Part shown: positions 45,741 through 54,219 of the stretch, piece by piece
Position numbering within the stretch: the stretch's first letter is position 1
How the letters are laid out: every line of letters starts with the position of its first letter
Origin: Margaritifera margaritifera
Lineage: Eukaryota > Mollusca > Bivalvia > Unionida > Margaritiferidae
NCBI GenBank assembly: GCA_029931535.1
Contig: JAQPZY010001686.1
Location: 9,397,001 to 9,461,000 of the forward strand
DNA: 64,000 nt
Direction: 5' to 3'
Translations under genes and position numbers: made by a program
Notes under the pieces: model-generated
Told to the model about the DNA's origin: nothing
Seen by the model: the letters and a program-made list of their open reading frames with translations, nothing else
Database searches by the model: none

Positions 45741-46100
45741 ATGCCTGATCTGTGGTCTTCACTCGTGAAACGTATTCCGTGGAAGGATCGTGTTCAGACC
45801 TTAGAGGATTATAAACGCTTGATACAAGAACTGTTTCCATTGAATTTTGGACGCCATGTGGTGTGTGTCTTGGTGACTGCATTTCTTGGATTTCGTTTTC
45901 CAGGACATTGGTTGTGGACTATTTTTGAGGAACAGTGTTTGTCTTGGATTATTTTGGAGGACCCGTGGTTGTTTTGGACTATTTTGATGAACCATCAAAA
46001 AAAAATACATGACCATTCATGCTTTATCGGTACACGAAAGACAAATTGTGCTCAAAGTGTTGAGAGTGGTGATGAAGACGAGTGGGGTGCCTCCGTGTGA
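45741..46100 (+). CDS. Unidentified accessory protein, related to the upstream module
   Basis: A 119-residue frame starting MPDLWSSLVKRIPWKDRVQT. The segment KRIPWKDRVQTLEDYKRLIQ aligns by eye with HRIRWNEVEETTNLQEYQKR of the degenerate segment at 45075, so both derive from one family. A later part has an internal repeat (LSWIILEDPW and LFWTILMNHQ). A TATA (tataaaaac, 45727) is only 14 bp before the ATG, too close for this start if it is used as a promoter. The frame overlaps the ORF at 46009. Function unknown. Confidence 0.4.
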   Translation: MPDLWSSLVKRIPWKDRVQTLEDYKRLIQELFPLNFGRHVVCVLVTAFLGFRFPGHWLWTIFEEQCLSWIILEDPWLFWTILMNHQKKIHDHSCFIGTRKTNCAQSVESGDEDEWGASV

Positions 46101-46275
46101 AGAAGACATTAGTCAAACTTTATCTACCCTTCATACGTTTCAAGAAGTGTGTATTGCTAGTGAGTTACACCAACAACTTTACACTTGGAAAGATGTACGT
46201 GACTGGAAAAGTATTGGTTTCGATGCTTGGCTACAAGAAGTGGCCCAGTTTGCCAAAGATCTGGCACGTCACTAA
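46009..46275 (+). CDS. Unidentified small protein
   Basis: An 88-residue frame, MTIHALSVHERQIVLKVLRV..., helical and without recognisable motifs, ending DLARH. It overlaps the 3' end of the frame at 45741 and precedes the membrane protein at 46313 by 37 bp. It could be the main product of the TATA at 45727, since that promoter would start just inside the previous frame. Confidence 0.45.
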   Translation: MTIHALSVHERQIVLKVLRVVMKTSGVPPCEEDISQTLSTLHTFQEVCIASELHQQLYTWKDVRDWKSIGFDAWLQEVAQFAKDLARH

Positions 46276-46312
46276 GTTTCCTAAAGTGAACCACTTGAAA
46301 TCCAAGTCAAAA

Positions 46313-46612
46313 ATGACCTTAGAAACAATCCTGGAAGAACCTGACACAGAGAAAGACTACACCGTCGTCCAAATACAACCCTCTGAGGAACACACACCCT
46401 TTCTGTCAGAGACATTTCATTCTTCTACCACCACCAGAACAAAGACGACCAGAAGAATACCCCCAGTGCCTGTGCCTTCCATTCCTAGGACAGTGTTTTG
46501 TTCTTGTTGTACATTGACTTGTTTATACAGAACTTTAATTCTTTTAGTGGTAGCCTTATTCTTGTATCTGACCATTTTTGCGGTCTGCATTTTTGTCCTT
46601 CATGACTTGTAA
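46313..46612 (+). CDS. Small C-terminally anchored membrane protein
   Basis: A 99-residue protein, MTLETILEEPDTEKDYTVVQ.... An acidic then Ser/Thr/Pro-rich hydrophilic N-terminal 60 residues, a Cys cluster (FCSCCTLTCLY), then one hydrophobic helix at about 73-96 (LILLVVALFLYLTIFAVCIF). The topology would be tail-anchored or type II. I do not recognise a family. It lies directly upstream of the packaging ATPase. Confidence 0.55.
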   Translation: MTLETILEEPDTEKDYTVVQIQPSEEHTPFLSETFHSSTTTRTKTTRRIPPVPVPSIPRTVFCSCCTLTCLYRTLILLVVALFLYLTIFAVCIFVLHDL

Positions 46613-46721
46613 AATATGTTTTTGTTGTTTGTTTGTTTTTGAAAAAAAAATAAACGTGTATGAAACGTATAAAATGTCTTGGGTCTTTTGTCTTCTTCTC
46701 AAAAATCTTCCTACCTCAGTC

Positions 46722-47462
46722 ATGGCTACATCTTCTTCTGCCTCGTCTGCCTCTTCTACTTCCTTTGTGGTCAAAGTGATTGACGAAAAGTTAGATCGTC
46801 CCAGTTGGGACGCTTTGTATTTGCGCCATCCATTTAACATGTTGATTGCTGGACCGAGTGGTTCAGGCAAAACCGAATTTGTCAAACGTTTGATCGAACA
46901 CAAATCTCATCTGTTTGATCGTCCACCTCAACGCATCGTATGGTGTTACAAAGAGTGGCAATCGTCCTACACCTTACTTCGTGAAAGTCAAGGAGAAGCC
47001 ATTTCATTTGTAGAAGGCATCCCTCGCGAAGACGATGGGATCGTGTCTGACGTGAGTCAAACACATCTGGTCATCTTCGACGACATGTTATGAGAAGACG
47101 AAGAAGAAATTAAACTTTGGTTTACACGAAAAGGACACCATCGAAATACCAGCATCATTTACATTACTCAAAATTTATTTCAACAAAGTAAAGCCCATCG
47201 TACCATCAGTCTCAATGCTCATTACGTGGTCTTGTTTAAAAGTCCCAGAGACAAATCTCAAGTGCAAGTGTTAGCCAAACATTTAGGCACTCCTTGGCTG
47301 AATTATGCGTACGACGATGCCACTCAAACACCTCATGCGTATTTACTCATCGACTTAAAACCGACCACTCCCGACTATTTGAGATTTCGTACCCAACTGT
47401 TTCACCATTGGTGCCAAGAAGGAGGTCCTGTCATTTACACGTCCCCTTCAGCCACTCTCTAA
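46722..47462 (+). pseudogene. Packaging ATPase (FtsK/HerA-type) with in-frame stop
   Basis: Genome-packaging ATPase of the A32-like FtsK/HerA superfamily found in Mavericks. Walker A is AGPSGSGKT (residues 43-51) and Walker B is HLVIFDD (about 115-121). A TGA at 47091-47093 follows directly after IFDDML. The same frame then continues intact for about 122 codons (LWFTRKGHHRNTSIIYITQN with the sensor-like TQN, and LNAHYVVLFKSPRDK) to 47462. So one nonsense change truncates the protein after Walker B. The ATG 46722 is chosen as a TATA-like gtataaaa at 46667 precedes it by about 50 bp. Confidence 0.85.
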
Positions 47463-47467
47463 AAAAC

Positions 47468-47475
47468 TATAAAAA
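47468..47475 (+). promoter_or_regulatory. TATA box between ATPase and core-protein gene
   Basis: ctataaaaac begins 5 bp after the ATPase stop and 43 bp before ATG 47511. Confidence 0.5.
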
Positions 47476-47510
47476 CATCTTCCGCGTCATTTCTGTCTCA
47501 CAATCTTCGA

Positions 47511-48014
47511 GATGACTTCATTTCAAGCTCATCCTTCGTCCAAATTGATTCGTGCCTTGTATTGCATCAGTCGCGAAAAAATGTTCAAGTCCGTGCTCAT
47601 TTGTTAGAAGCTAGTCTCAAAGAAGTGTTACGATGGTTTACTTTGACGGCACGTCAATTATTGCAAGGCATCATTCACATCCCTCATCAAACTCAACGTT
47701 TTTTTCAAAAACATAAAGGGGCGTTGTCACAACTAGCTGATCCTAGAATCGATCCACGGACTAAAAAACAAATCATTTTAACCCCTGGAGGGAGCGGTTC
47801 TTTAGGAGGGGTCATGATTTGTTCCCTTTTGAAATGGGATCCTAATGCCCAAGCCAAAAAACCCAAAACACCAAAAAAGAAGAAAAGTCCTAAGAAGAAA
47901 GCCACAAAAAAGAAAAGCCCTAAAAAGAAAGCCCACAAGAAAAAGAAACGTTCTGCCAAGAAGAAAACACCCAAACGTACACCCGCAAGACACCACCACG
48001 ATAGACCGCAGTGA
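47511..48014 (+). pseudogene. Lys-rich core (H1-like) protein, frameshifted
   Basis: ATG 47511 opens MTSFQAHPSSKLIRALYCIS, which stops at 47607. The following frame (from about 47590) gives SLKEVLRWFTLTARQLLQGI and a Gly-rich LTPGGSGSLGGVMICSLLKW segment, and ends in a very basic tail of KKKSPKKKA-type repeats resembling a histone H1 tail or adenovirus core proteins. The likely role is condensing the element DNA inside particles. A one-base shift near 47580-47600 separates the parts; an AAAAAA run is adjacent. Confidence 0.6.
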
Positions 48015-48064
48015 CGAGGTCTCCTTCTCTTTCTGCGTCCACTTCTTCGTCTTCACCACCCTTC

Positions 48065-48376
48065 ATGATGATGCCTGCCAAACCAGACTTACGACAAGTG
48101 TTTCCTAATTTGATGCAAAAATGGAAACCCATTTCGAAAGTCACCACTTCGGGACCCTCGACTTCGGCTGATCTGGCCATGGCAGCGGCCGCTTACAAAG
48201 TACCGTCCCCTAAAACCAAAGTCCAAAAAAGAACCGGCGTGTTACAAAGTTTAGTGGATTTATCCAAAGAAGAATTGAGACGATTTAGTCCATTGAAAAC
48301 ACCTCAACGTCGAGTGAGGCCTGTCATGAAGATGGTACGTGGTGCGGACAATCAGTGGAGACGTGTTCCACTATAA
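48065..48376 (+). CDS. Small basic virion-associated protein, unidentified
   Basis: A 103-residue frame from ATG 48065 (MMMPAKPDLRQVFPNLMQKW), containing TGVLQSLVDLSKEELRRFSP and a basic C-terminus (QRRVRPVMKMVRGADNQWRR). Its position between core proteins suggests a structural role, but I do not recognise the family. Upstream codons in frame lack an ATG, so this start is preferred. A TATA (48373) overlaps its stop codon and probably serves the next gene. Confidence 0.5.
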   Translation: MMMPAKPDLRQVFPNLMQKWKPISKVTTSGPSTSADLAMAAAAYKVPSPKTKVQKRTGVLQSLVDLSKEELRRFSPLKTPQRRVRPVMKMVRGADNQWRRVPL

Positions 48377-48381
48377 AATAG
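48373..48381 (+). promoter_or_regulatory. TATA box overlapping a stop codon
   Basis: ctataaaata spans the TAA stop of the previous frame, 46-54 bp before ATG 48427. Confidence 0.5.
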
Positions 48382-48426
48382 AAGGGTGACCTGCCAAAGA
48401 CTTCAGACTTACTCCAAACCTCTAAG

Positions 48427-48820
48427 ATGGCTCCCAAACGTGCACACCACCACCACCAACAGAAGAAAACCAAAAAGGTCTTCCACTCGCCTGGCTAAAC
48501 ATTGGTACGTCTTGTCTGTCCTGACCAAATCCAATCCTCCCATGCGAAAACAACTCATTCAAACAGCCCCAAAAGAAATCATCGATACCCTGTGCGAATG
48601 TTGTTTGAACGTCTTGAAAGGAACGGTACCTTTGTCCAAGATACAGAAACAGAAATTAGGCAAACATCGGAACGTTCTTCGCCAAATGGTAAAAAAGAAA
48701 ATACCTCTTGAGCAAACGAAAAAAATGTTGGTGCAACGAGGAGGATTTCTACCTATGCCGATAGGACCGTTGTTAAAAATAGCGGCTCCTTTGTTAGGAA
48801 TGATTGCTGGACCTCTTTAA
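48427..48820 (+). pseudogene. Conserved Maverick core protein (adenovirus pX-like), frameshifted
   Basis: ATG 48427 gives MAPKRAHHHHQQKKTKKVFH and then stops. A one-base change near 48480-48495 enters the frame carrying the conserved core: QLIQTAPKEIIDTLCECCLN, VPLSKIQKQKLGKHRNVLRQ, then LVQRGGFLPMPIGPLLKIAA and a hydrophobic C-terminus. The ECCLNVLKG ... LVQRGGFLP pattern is widely shared by Maverick/adintovirus proteins proposed as DNA-associated minor virion proteins. About 117 residues, near normal length apart from the break. Confidence 0.65.
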
Positions 48821-48901
48821 GAGGTGTCATGCGATAAAAAAAGAAGATAAAAAGGACACCCTTCTCTGGAAAGACCACACATTTTTGTACCTTTGGATGA
48901 A

Positions 48902-49771
48902 ATGGAAGGACGAAAACTGACTTTAGTATCTTACAAACTATGGATGGAATTTCATCGTTGGAAAGAACAACGGATACCTCATTTACCTCCCAATCCCAAT
49001 CTCAACGAGATGTCACAGTTACAACAAGCATTACAAGCGCTGATGGAACGAAGCGATTTGTCCGAAACAGAAAAATCGCAACGGTACGGTCAAGCTTTTC
49101 AAAAAGAATTGAAACAAAGACAAATTCATTTTTTTACCACCGAAAATCCTGAAACCAAAGCCAGTATCGTGGAACGTTTTCAAAGAACTTTGAAAGAACG
49201 CATGTGGAAATATTTTACACATCAACATACTCTCAAGTACATCGACGTGTTACCCCGTTTGGTCAAAGCGTACAATCAATCGTACCATCGAAGCATCGGA
49301 TGTGCCCCCGAAGAGGTCAGCCCTGAAAACGAAGTGACCGTGTTTGATCGATTGTTTGGTACACCCCAGAGGAGACCACCTCAGAAGAAAACCTTGCTGG
49401 CATTGAAAACGGGAGATTGGGTTCGCATCGGAAAAACCAAACGCACTTTTGACAAAGGTTATTTACCCAACTGGATCACCGAATTGTTTCGTGTCACTAC
49501 ACCCGTGCGTGGACGCAATCCTCCCGTCTATAAATTGGAAGACATGCATGGTGAAGTGCTCAAAGGAACATTTTACTTGCCTGAGTTACAACGAGTGACC
49601 AAAAAAGAAGACGCCTTGTACGACATCGAAAGCATTCTCGAACAAAGAACACGCAAAGTAGGCAAACGTCGAGTAGAAGAAGTCAAAGTACGTTGGAAAG
49701 GATATCCTCCTAGTTTTGATTCTTGGATTGCTGCTTCTCAACTCGTCGACGATAAAAAGAAAAAGAAGTAA
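48902..49771 (+). pseudogene. Chimeric integrase: C-terminal half with chromodomain fused to another virion protein
   Basis: The first about 65 residues (MEGRKLTLVSYKLWMEFHRW, LMERSDLSETEKSQRYGQAF) look like a different conserved Maverick protein. From about residue 70 the protein is the C-terminal part of a retroviral-type integrase: IHFFTTENPETKASIVERFQ with the catalytic Glu (E91), RTLKERMWKYFTHQ, a DNA-binding region (TGDWVRIGKTKRTFDKGYLP) and a C-terminal chromodomain (LYDIESILEQ, VRWKGYPPSFDSW). The zinc-binding N-terminus and the first two catalytic Asp residues are absent. A deletion with its junction near 49094-49118 explains the fusion. The product cannot catalyse integration. Confidence 0.8.
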
Positions 49772-49777
49772 CCTAAC

Positions 49778-50200
49778 ATGCCATTCAACACAGCAGCCAC
49801 GACCTCGACTCCTTCGCAGAGTTCTTCTCTTCAAGAATTACAAAAACAACCGCTCTGGGTGTGTTGTGGAGAACGTGTGCCTAAAAATCAAATCGTATTT
49901 TTCTGCCAAATTTTTGTGGTGTATTGTGTCATCGGAGCCGCCATTGCCAATTTGAGTTTGCAACAAGGGGACAAACAATTGTGGACCATTTTACTCAGCA
50001 GTTGCATCGGTTATCTTTTACCCAGTCCCTCTTTGAAATTTACGACGGACAACAGTCACCACAACAACAGCAGCCAACACCTCGGTAGTACGACCAACGC
50101 CAGTCCACCTTCTTCCAGTCACCACAGTAGTCCTCTTTTGGAACCCTTTGAACATCCTTTGAACTCGAGACCAAAACCACTTTGGACCTACTATGAATGA
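49778..50200 (+). CDS. Conserved Maverick two-pass membrane protein
   Basis: An intact 140-residue protein. After a Ser/Thr-rich start come CCGERVPKNQIVFFCQIFVV (first membrane helix about 39-61), then LWTILLSSCIGYLLPSPSLK (second about 68-84), then a polar Ser/His/Asn/Pro-rich tail. The VPKxQIVFF ... LWTxLLSSCxGYLLPxP pattern is a recurrent small membrane protein in Mavericks; its role is not known. Its last codons overlap the penton start (ATGAATGA). Confidence 0.72.
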   Translation: MPFNTAATTSTPSQSSSLQELQKQPLWVCCGERVPKNQIVFFCQIFVVYCVIGAAIANLSLQQGDKQLWTILLSSCIGYLLPSPSLKFTTDNSHHNNSSQHLGSTTNASPPSSSHHSSPLLEPFEHPLNSRPKPLWTYYE

Positions 50201-51158
50201 CCAATTTTATTTAACTTTACCCAGTGACAGTTCCATGGATGTGTTTCCCAACAACACCTTATGTTGTTACACAGTCAAATTACCTCAGGCCATCCAATTG
50301 GATCACGAAGCTCATTGGGAAGTAGGTTTGGTAGAAATCATTCATCCTACGCAAATCATGAACATCGACCAAGGTCAAAACACTTTCGTCGTGGAAATCT
50401 TGAACGCAAAAATGCAAAATGAGTTGGAAAAAAATGATCCTATACTTTACGAGTCAAAAAAAGGGTAGTAGATCCTAAATCTCCTGTCTTGTCGCAGTAT
50501 ACCATGAAAATTCCTCCAGGGTATTATTTTACTGCTGAACATTTATTGGAGACGATTGCAACCATGTTCACAACCCAATTTGGCCCAGCCTTGACCAGTT
50601 CCAATAAATGGGTACGAATCGCTTACCATGCTGTGGCACGCCGTTTCATCTTGCAATTTTTCAAAGAGAAAAGGGAACTCATTGGCGAGAAAGACAAAGG
50701 CTTACCCGTGGAGGAGAAAACACCTTAACCATCACTTTTTCTCCTGGATTGTATGCTATTTTGGGTGGAAATAAATTGTATCCTATTCGAAAAATCAAAA
50801 GCAACGTAGAATTCGGAGATTGTTTTAAAACCCTATCGAATTGAACGAAGGTTTAAATTTAATGTTTGTGTACTCCGATGTGGTGGAATACAACGTGGTG
50901 GGACACACAGCTGCGCCCTTACTGAAAGTCCTTCCTTTCAAAGTGGATTCTGATGCTGGTGCGTACGAAGAAGGTGGAAACACGTTTCACGTTCACCGTG
51001 AATTTGTACACCCTCATTATCTTCCAGTCAGTAAATCGGATTTTGACACTGTCAACATTAGTATAAAAGTAGATTTGGGACAAAGTGTGCCATTCATTGA
51101 CAAAGGAAAAGTCACGGTGAAACTACATTTTCGGAAAAGGTTCTCTAATGCATTGTAA
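50193..51158 (+). pseudogene. Penton (minor capsid) protein with three frameshifts
   Basis: Starts MNDQFYLTLPSDSSMDVFPN, the conserved opening of the Maverick single-jelly-roll minor capsid (penton) protein. The frame breaks at an A7 run (about 50458), changes again between about 50650 and 50720, and again near 50825-50845 next to an AAAA run. The conserved pieces SQYTMKIPPGYYFTAEHLLE, LTITFSPGLYAILGG, NLMFVYSDVVEYNVVG and LPVSKSDFDTVNISIKVDLG follow in order to the stop at 51158. The length is close to normal, so little other than single bases seems to have changed. Confidence 0.75.
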
Positions 51159-51168
51159 CATCCAAAAA

Positions 51169-51525
51169 ATGTATCCAGTGTACCGAGGAGTGGCTCGACA
51201 ACGAGGACATGGTTTAGGAGATATGTTAAGATCGGCTTTTCGGACGGTAGCCCCTATTTTGAAACCCATGGTGACTCGAGGATTCCATGCCTTAAAAGAT
51301 GCCGCTTTGACGCAAGGAAAAGAATTTTTGCAAAATGTCCTCATTGACAAACAAAATCCCAAAGAAGCCTTTATGAGAGCAGGCAAAAATGTGTTGATGA
51401 ACACTGGCAAAGATCTTTTGGGTCTTCGAGAGAGTCCTATAAATTCACTTCACGCTTCTGGCCCTGGCATTACTTCTTCCTCCACTTCACAGCAAGGACA
51501 AGGTAGAAAGAGACGACGTCTTTGA
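51169..51525 (+). CDS. pVI-like minor virion protein
   Basis: About 118 residues from ATG 51169 (MYPVYRGVARQRGHGLGDML); an alternative in-frame ATG at 51148 overlaps the penton stop. An amphipathic, basic and Gly-containing N-terminal part (LRSAFRTVAPILKPMVTRGF) and a C-terminal nuclear-localisation-like GRKRRRL. Its position between penton and MCP and its composition fit the adenovirus protein VI-like protein of Mavericks (membrane-lytic cement protein). Intact. Its TGA overlaps the MCP ATG by one base (TGATG). Confidence 0.62.
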   Translation: MYPVYRGVARQRGHGLGDMLRSAFRTVAPILKPMVTRGFHALKDAALTQGKEFLQNVLIDKQNPKEAFMRAGKNVLMNTGKDLLGLRESPINSLHASGPGITSSSTSQQGQGRKRRRL

Positions 51526-52762
51526 TGGATTCATCTCCTATCGAATTTGAAATCAAAGGACAAACCGAAGATTACATCGATCTGAATAACAGTTACTTGT
51601 ACCTGAAACTCCAAGTGATCAAAACGGCGGTCAGCACCCTTCCTGGGGACGGTGACCGAGTTGCACCCGTCAATAATTTCATCCATTCTTTGTTCAGCGA
51701 AGTAGATTTGTACTTGAATAACAAACTGGTCAGCAGCAGTTTGGATACTTACCCTTACCGTGCTTATTTGGAAAATCTCTTGACGTACGGAAAAGAAGCC
51801 AAGAACACTCATCTGGATGCTTCGGTGGTCTGGAAACCTGACACCTCGGAAAAGTTCAACTAGACAGACTTGTCAGTAGCGGCGAAGTCTACTGAGGATG
51901 GTAATAATGGTAATAAAGATATAATTCCAGCAGTCCTACACAATGTGGGATTTAACGACCGTCGAATGAAAATCAGACGAAGTTTAGAAATGATGGATCG
52001 TTTGCATTTGGACATGTGGTTGCAAGACAAGTATTTGTTAAACGGAGTAGATGTACGCCTGAGACTGAATCGTAGTAGTGCCGCTTTCCATTTGATGGCT
52101 AATAGTAACGAGTGGAAAACCATCATCCAAGAAGCCAGACTTTACGTGCGCCGTGTAGAAGTCTTACCTAAAGTAGCCAACGACATCAGTCAAACGTTGA
52201 GCAGAACCACTGCCAAGTATCCTGTGCGACGAGTGGAAGTGAAAACCTTTACCATTGCCGCTGGACTCCGATCCAAACTCGAAGATCACGTTTTCCAAGG
52301 ACAGCTCCCCAAACGTTTGCTGATTGGCATCGTCAGTAATGCAGCCCTCAACGGACTCCACAATCAGAATCCGTTCGAGTTAAACACTACAACGTCTCCA
52401 AGATAGAAGTCAGTCGAGATGGCAAAACGTTGTGTACCAGACCTTTTGAACCTAAGTTTACCGAGAAAAATTACTTGCGATCTTACTTGAGCCTGTTTGA
52501 AGCCACAGGACAGTTAGGTACCAACACCAGCCACGGCATTTCGTAAGACGATTATGCAGGAGGATATGCGTTGTGGGGATTTGATTTCACTCCTGACCAA
52601 GGCAGCGACGAAGGACATTTCCACCCTATAAAATCAGGCCCACTTCGTGTGGAACTTCAGTTTAAAGATCCTCTACCCGAGACAGTGAACGTCGTCTTGT
52701 ATGCAGAATTTGATAATACTCTAGAAATCAACAGTTTGAGAGAAGTGATTCTAGACTATTAG
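51525..52762 (+). pseudogene. Double-jelly-roll major capsid protein, with two stops and a frameshift
   Basis: Maverick major capsid protein. The opening is SPIEFEIKGQTEDYIDLNNS, then VAPVNNFIHSLFSEVDLYLN and SLDTYPYRAYLENLLTYGKE. A TAG at 51861-51863 interrupts the frame, which continues with MKIRRSLEMMDRLHLDMWLQ, DKYLLNGVDVRLRLNRSSA and ARLYVRRVEVLPKVANDISQ. Near 52380-52400 a frameshift occurs, and the next frame carries FEPKFTEKNYLRSYLSLFEA and then a TAA at 52544-52546 before the conserved C-terminus (GYALWGFDFTPDQGSDEGHF and onward). The sum of lesions shows this gene no longer makes a capsid protein. Confidence 0.88.
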
Positions 52763-52773
52763 AAGAAAAAAAG

Positions 52774-53340
52774 ATGCAACACGTAGAAGAAGAAGAACCT
52801 ATGGAGATAGATAATGATGAGGGATTTTGTGAAGCACAACAGTCACAAACTACCGCGGATGATGATGACGAAGTGATTCATCGAGAACTTCCAAAAGAAG
52901 AAGAAAATAATACTGTTCCAAAGTTTGTTGGATTTATTTTTCGATGGCCTGAACAAGAAAAACATTTAGTCTCCTGTTATGCTAAGGAATTGACTGAAAG
53001 AATTAACAGCCTGACCCGAAAACATTGTCATGGATGTCAAATCGATCATCCCAGTCAGAAACAACACGACCAATGTTTGGTGATGACAGGCGAAGAAAAA
53101 TTGGACGAATATTTGGAAGAGGCCTGGTCTCAGATCTTGGAAGAAAAGGTGTTGAGACAATGGTATAAAGACTTGCAGGATTCTTCTTCACCTCCACTCA
53201 CTCCTCTGGAGATCCATCGCATCGAAGCTCTCATTCAACAGAGTACAGAAACTATCCGCCGTGAGAATTCGTGGAATTACTTGAGAAAACCATTCAAATT
53301 TAAAGTCAAGTGTGAATTGATGACTTATTATTTCCTGTGA
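52774..53340 (+). CDS. Conserved Maverick protein of unknown function (Cys/His motif)
   Basis: A 188-residue intact protein. An acidic N-terminus (MQHVEEEEPMEIDNDEGF), then a region with a Cys/His motif (HCHGCQIDHPSQKQHDQC) probably binding zinc, then helical segments (EEKLDEYLEEAWSQILEEKV). The CxGCxxxxPSQxxHxxC pattern recurs in proteins encoded next to the protease in Mavericks and related elements. Function unknown. It ends 4 bp before the protease gene. Confidence 0.62.
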   Translation: MQHVEEEEPMEIDNDEGFCEAQQSQTTADDDDEVIHRELPKEEENNTVPKFVGFIFRWPEQEKHLVSCYAKELTERINSLTRKHCHGCQIDHPSQKQHDQCLVMTGEEKLDEYLEEAWSQILEEKVLRQWYKDLQDSSSPPLTPLEIHRIEALIQQSTETIRRENSWNYLRKPFKFKVKCELMTYYFL

Positions 53341-53344
53341 AAAA

Positions 53345-53920
53345 ATGGATACCAGGGAACTTCATTACCTGTTGACTCGCAGTTCCTACACTTCTTCTTG
53401 GAATCCTGTGGTGTGTGCTAAAGATGAACTACCTCATCGCAAACCTAAAGACGTTCATGCCTATGTCATCAATACCGACGACAGTCATCGACCAGGAACC
53501 CATTGGGTAGCTGTGTATTTTCCCAATGATCACAATGGTGGTGTTGTGGAATATTTTGATTCTTATGGATTACCTCCTTTGGAAGACGACATCATCGAGT
53601 TTATGAGAAGAAATGCCATCTCTACTCGATTCAATAATGCCCGATTACAAGGATCGGATTCTATGGTGTGTGGACAATATTGTGTACATTTTCTTCATCA
53701 ACGCAGTCTCGGATATTCCTTAGAACATTTAGTGACTTGTTTTGATAGGGAATATGCTCGAAACGATGCTAAAGTAGAACGATGGTTTTGTGAACGTTAT
53801 GGTTATCTCTTGTCTTTAGCTCAGAAACGTAGCGTGCATCAGAATGATGTGGTTGTAGAAAAGTGGAAGTTTAGTTTACCTTCCCAACGTTGTCAACCCT
53901 GTAAATACGTTCCTGTTTAA
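53345..53920 (+). CDS. Adenain-like cysteine protease
   Basis: A 191-residue intact member of the adenovirus protease (C5/Ulp1-like) family, expected to process capsid and core precursors. Catalytic set in the usual order: H53 in THWVAVYF, D72 in YFDSYG, Q102 in RLQGSDSMVCGQYCVHF and C109, with the seven-residue Gln-to-Cys spacing seen in adenain. Length is near the family norm. ATG 53345 follows the preceding stop closely, suggesting coupled expression. A possible poly(A) signal attaaa lies at about 53978. Confidence 0.88.
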   Translation: MDTRELHYLLTRSSYTSSWNPVVCAKDELPHRKPKDVHAYVINTDDSHRPGTHWVAVYFPNDHNGGVVEYFDSYGLPPLEDDIIEFMRRNAISTRFNNARLQGSDSMVCGQYCVHFLHQRSLGYSLEHLVTCFDREYARNDAKVERWFCERYGYLLSLAQKRSVHQNDVVVEKWKFSLPSQRCQPCKYVPV

Positions 53921-54131
53921 TATCTTGTTGATTGTTAGTTTGAAATTTTTATGTTTAAAGAAGCTTCTTGTTGTTCATTAAAAATGTTGATTTTTTGAAG
54001 AAAAAAAAATGTTGTGTGGTTTATTGAAGTTGAAAAAAATTATTATGTTCTATCTATCTCTTTCTATCGATCTGAAGTCACCACCTCTATCCATTTTCTC
54101 ACTCTCGATCTGAACCCCATGTTTTCCATAT
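53921..54131. other. Short spacer with poly(A) signal candidate
   Basis: Contains attaaaaatg near 53978 and a poly-A run at 54000. It separates the virion genes from the histone-type-ended units. No ORF. Confidence 0.5.
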
Positions 54132-54155
54132 CGTCCGCGCTTCGAGCATATAAAG
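54132..54155 (+). promoter_or_regulatory. Promoter of right-end unit 1 (GC-box-like motif plus TATA)
   Basis: cgtccgcgcttcgagcata leads into tataaag (54149-54155). Nearly the same motif precedes the TATA of units 2 and 3 (55206 and 55931), so the three promoters derive from duplication or are under common control. Confidence 0.65.
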
Positions 54156-54219
54156 CGGTGCGTTGCCTAGTGTAGTCACTCTCGTTGACTCGTCAAGATC
54201 TCAACAACACTTCAAGAAG

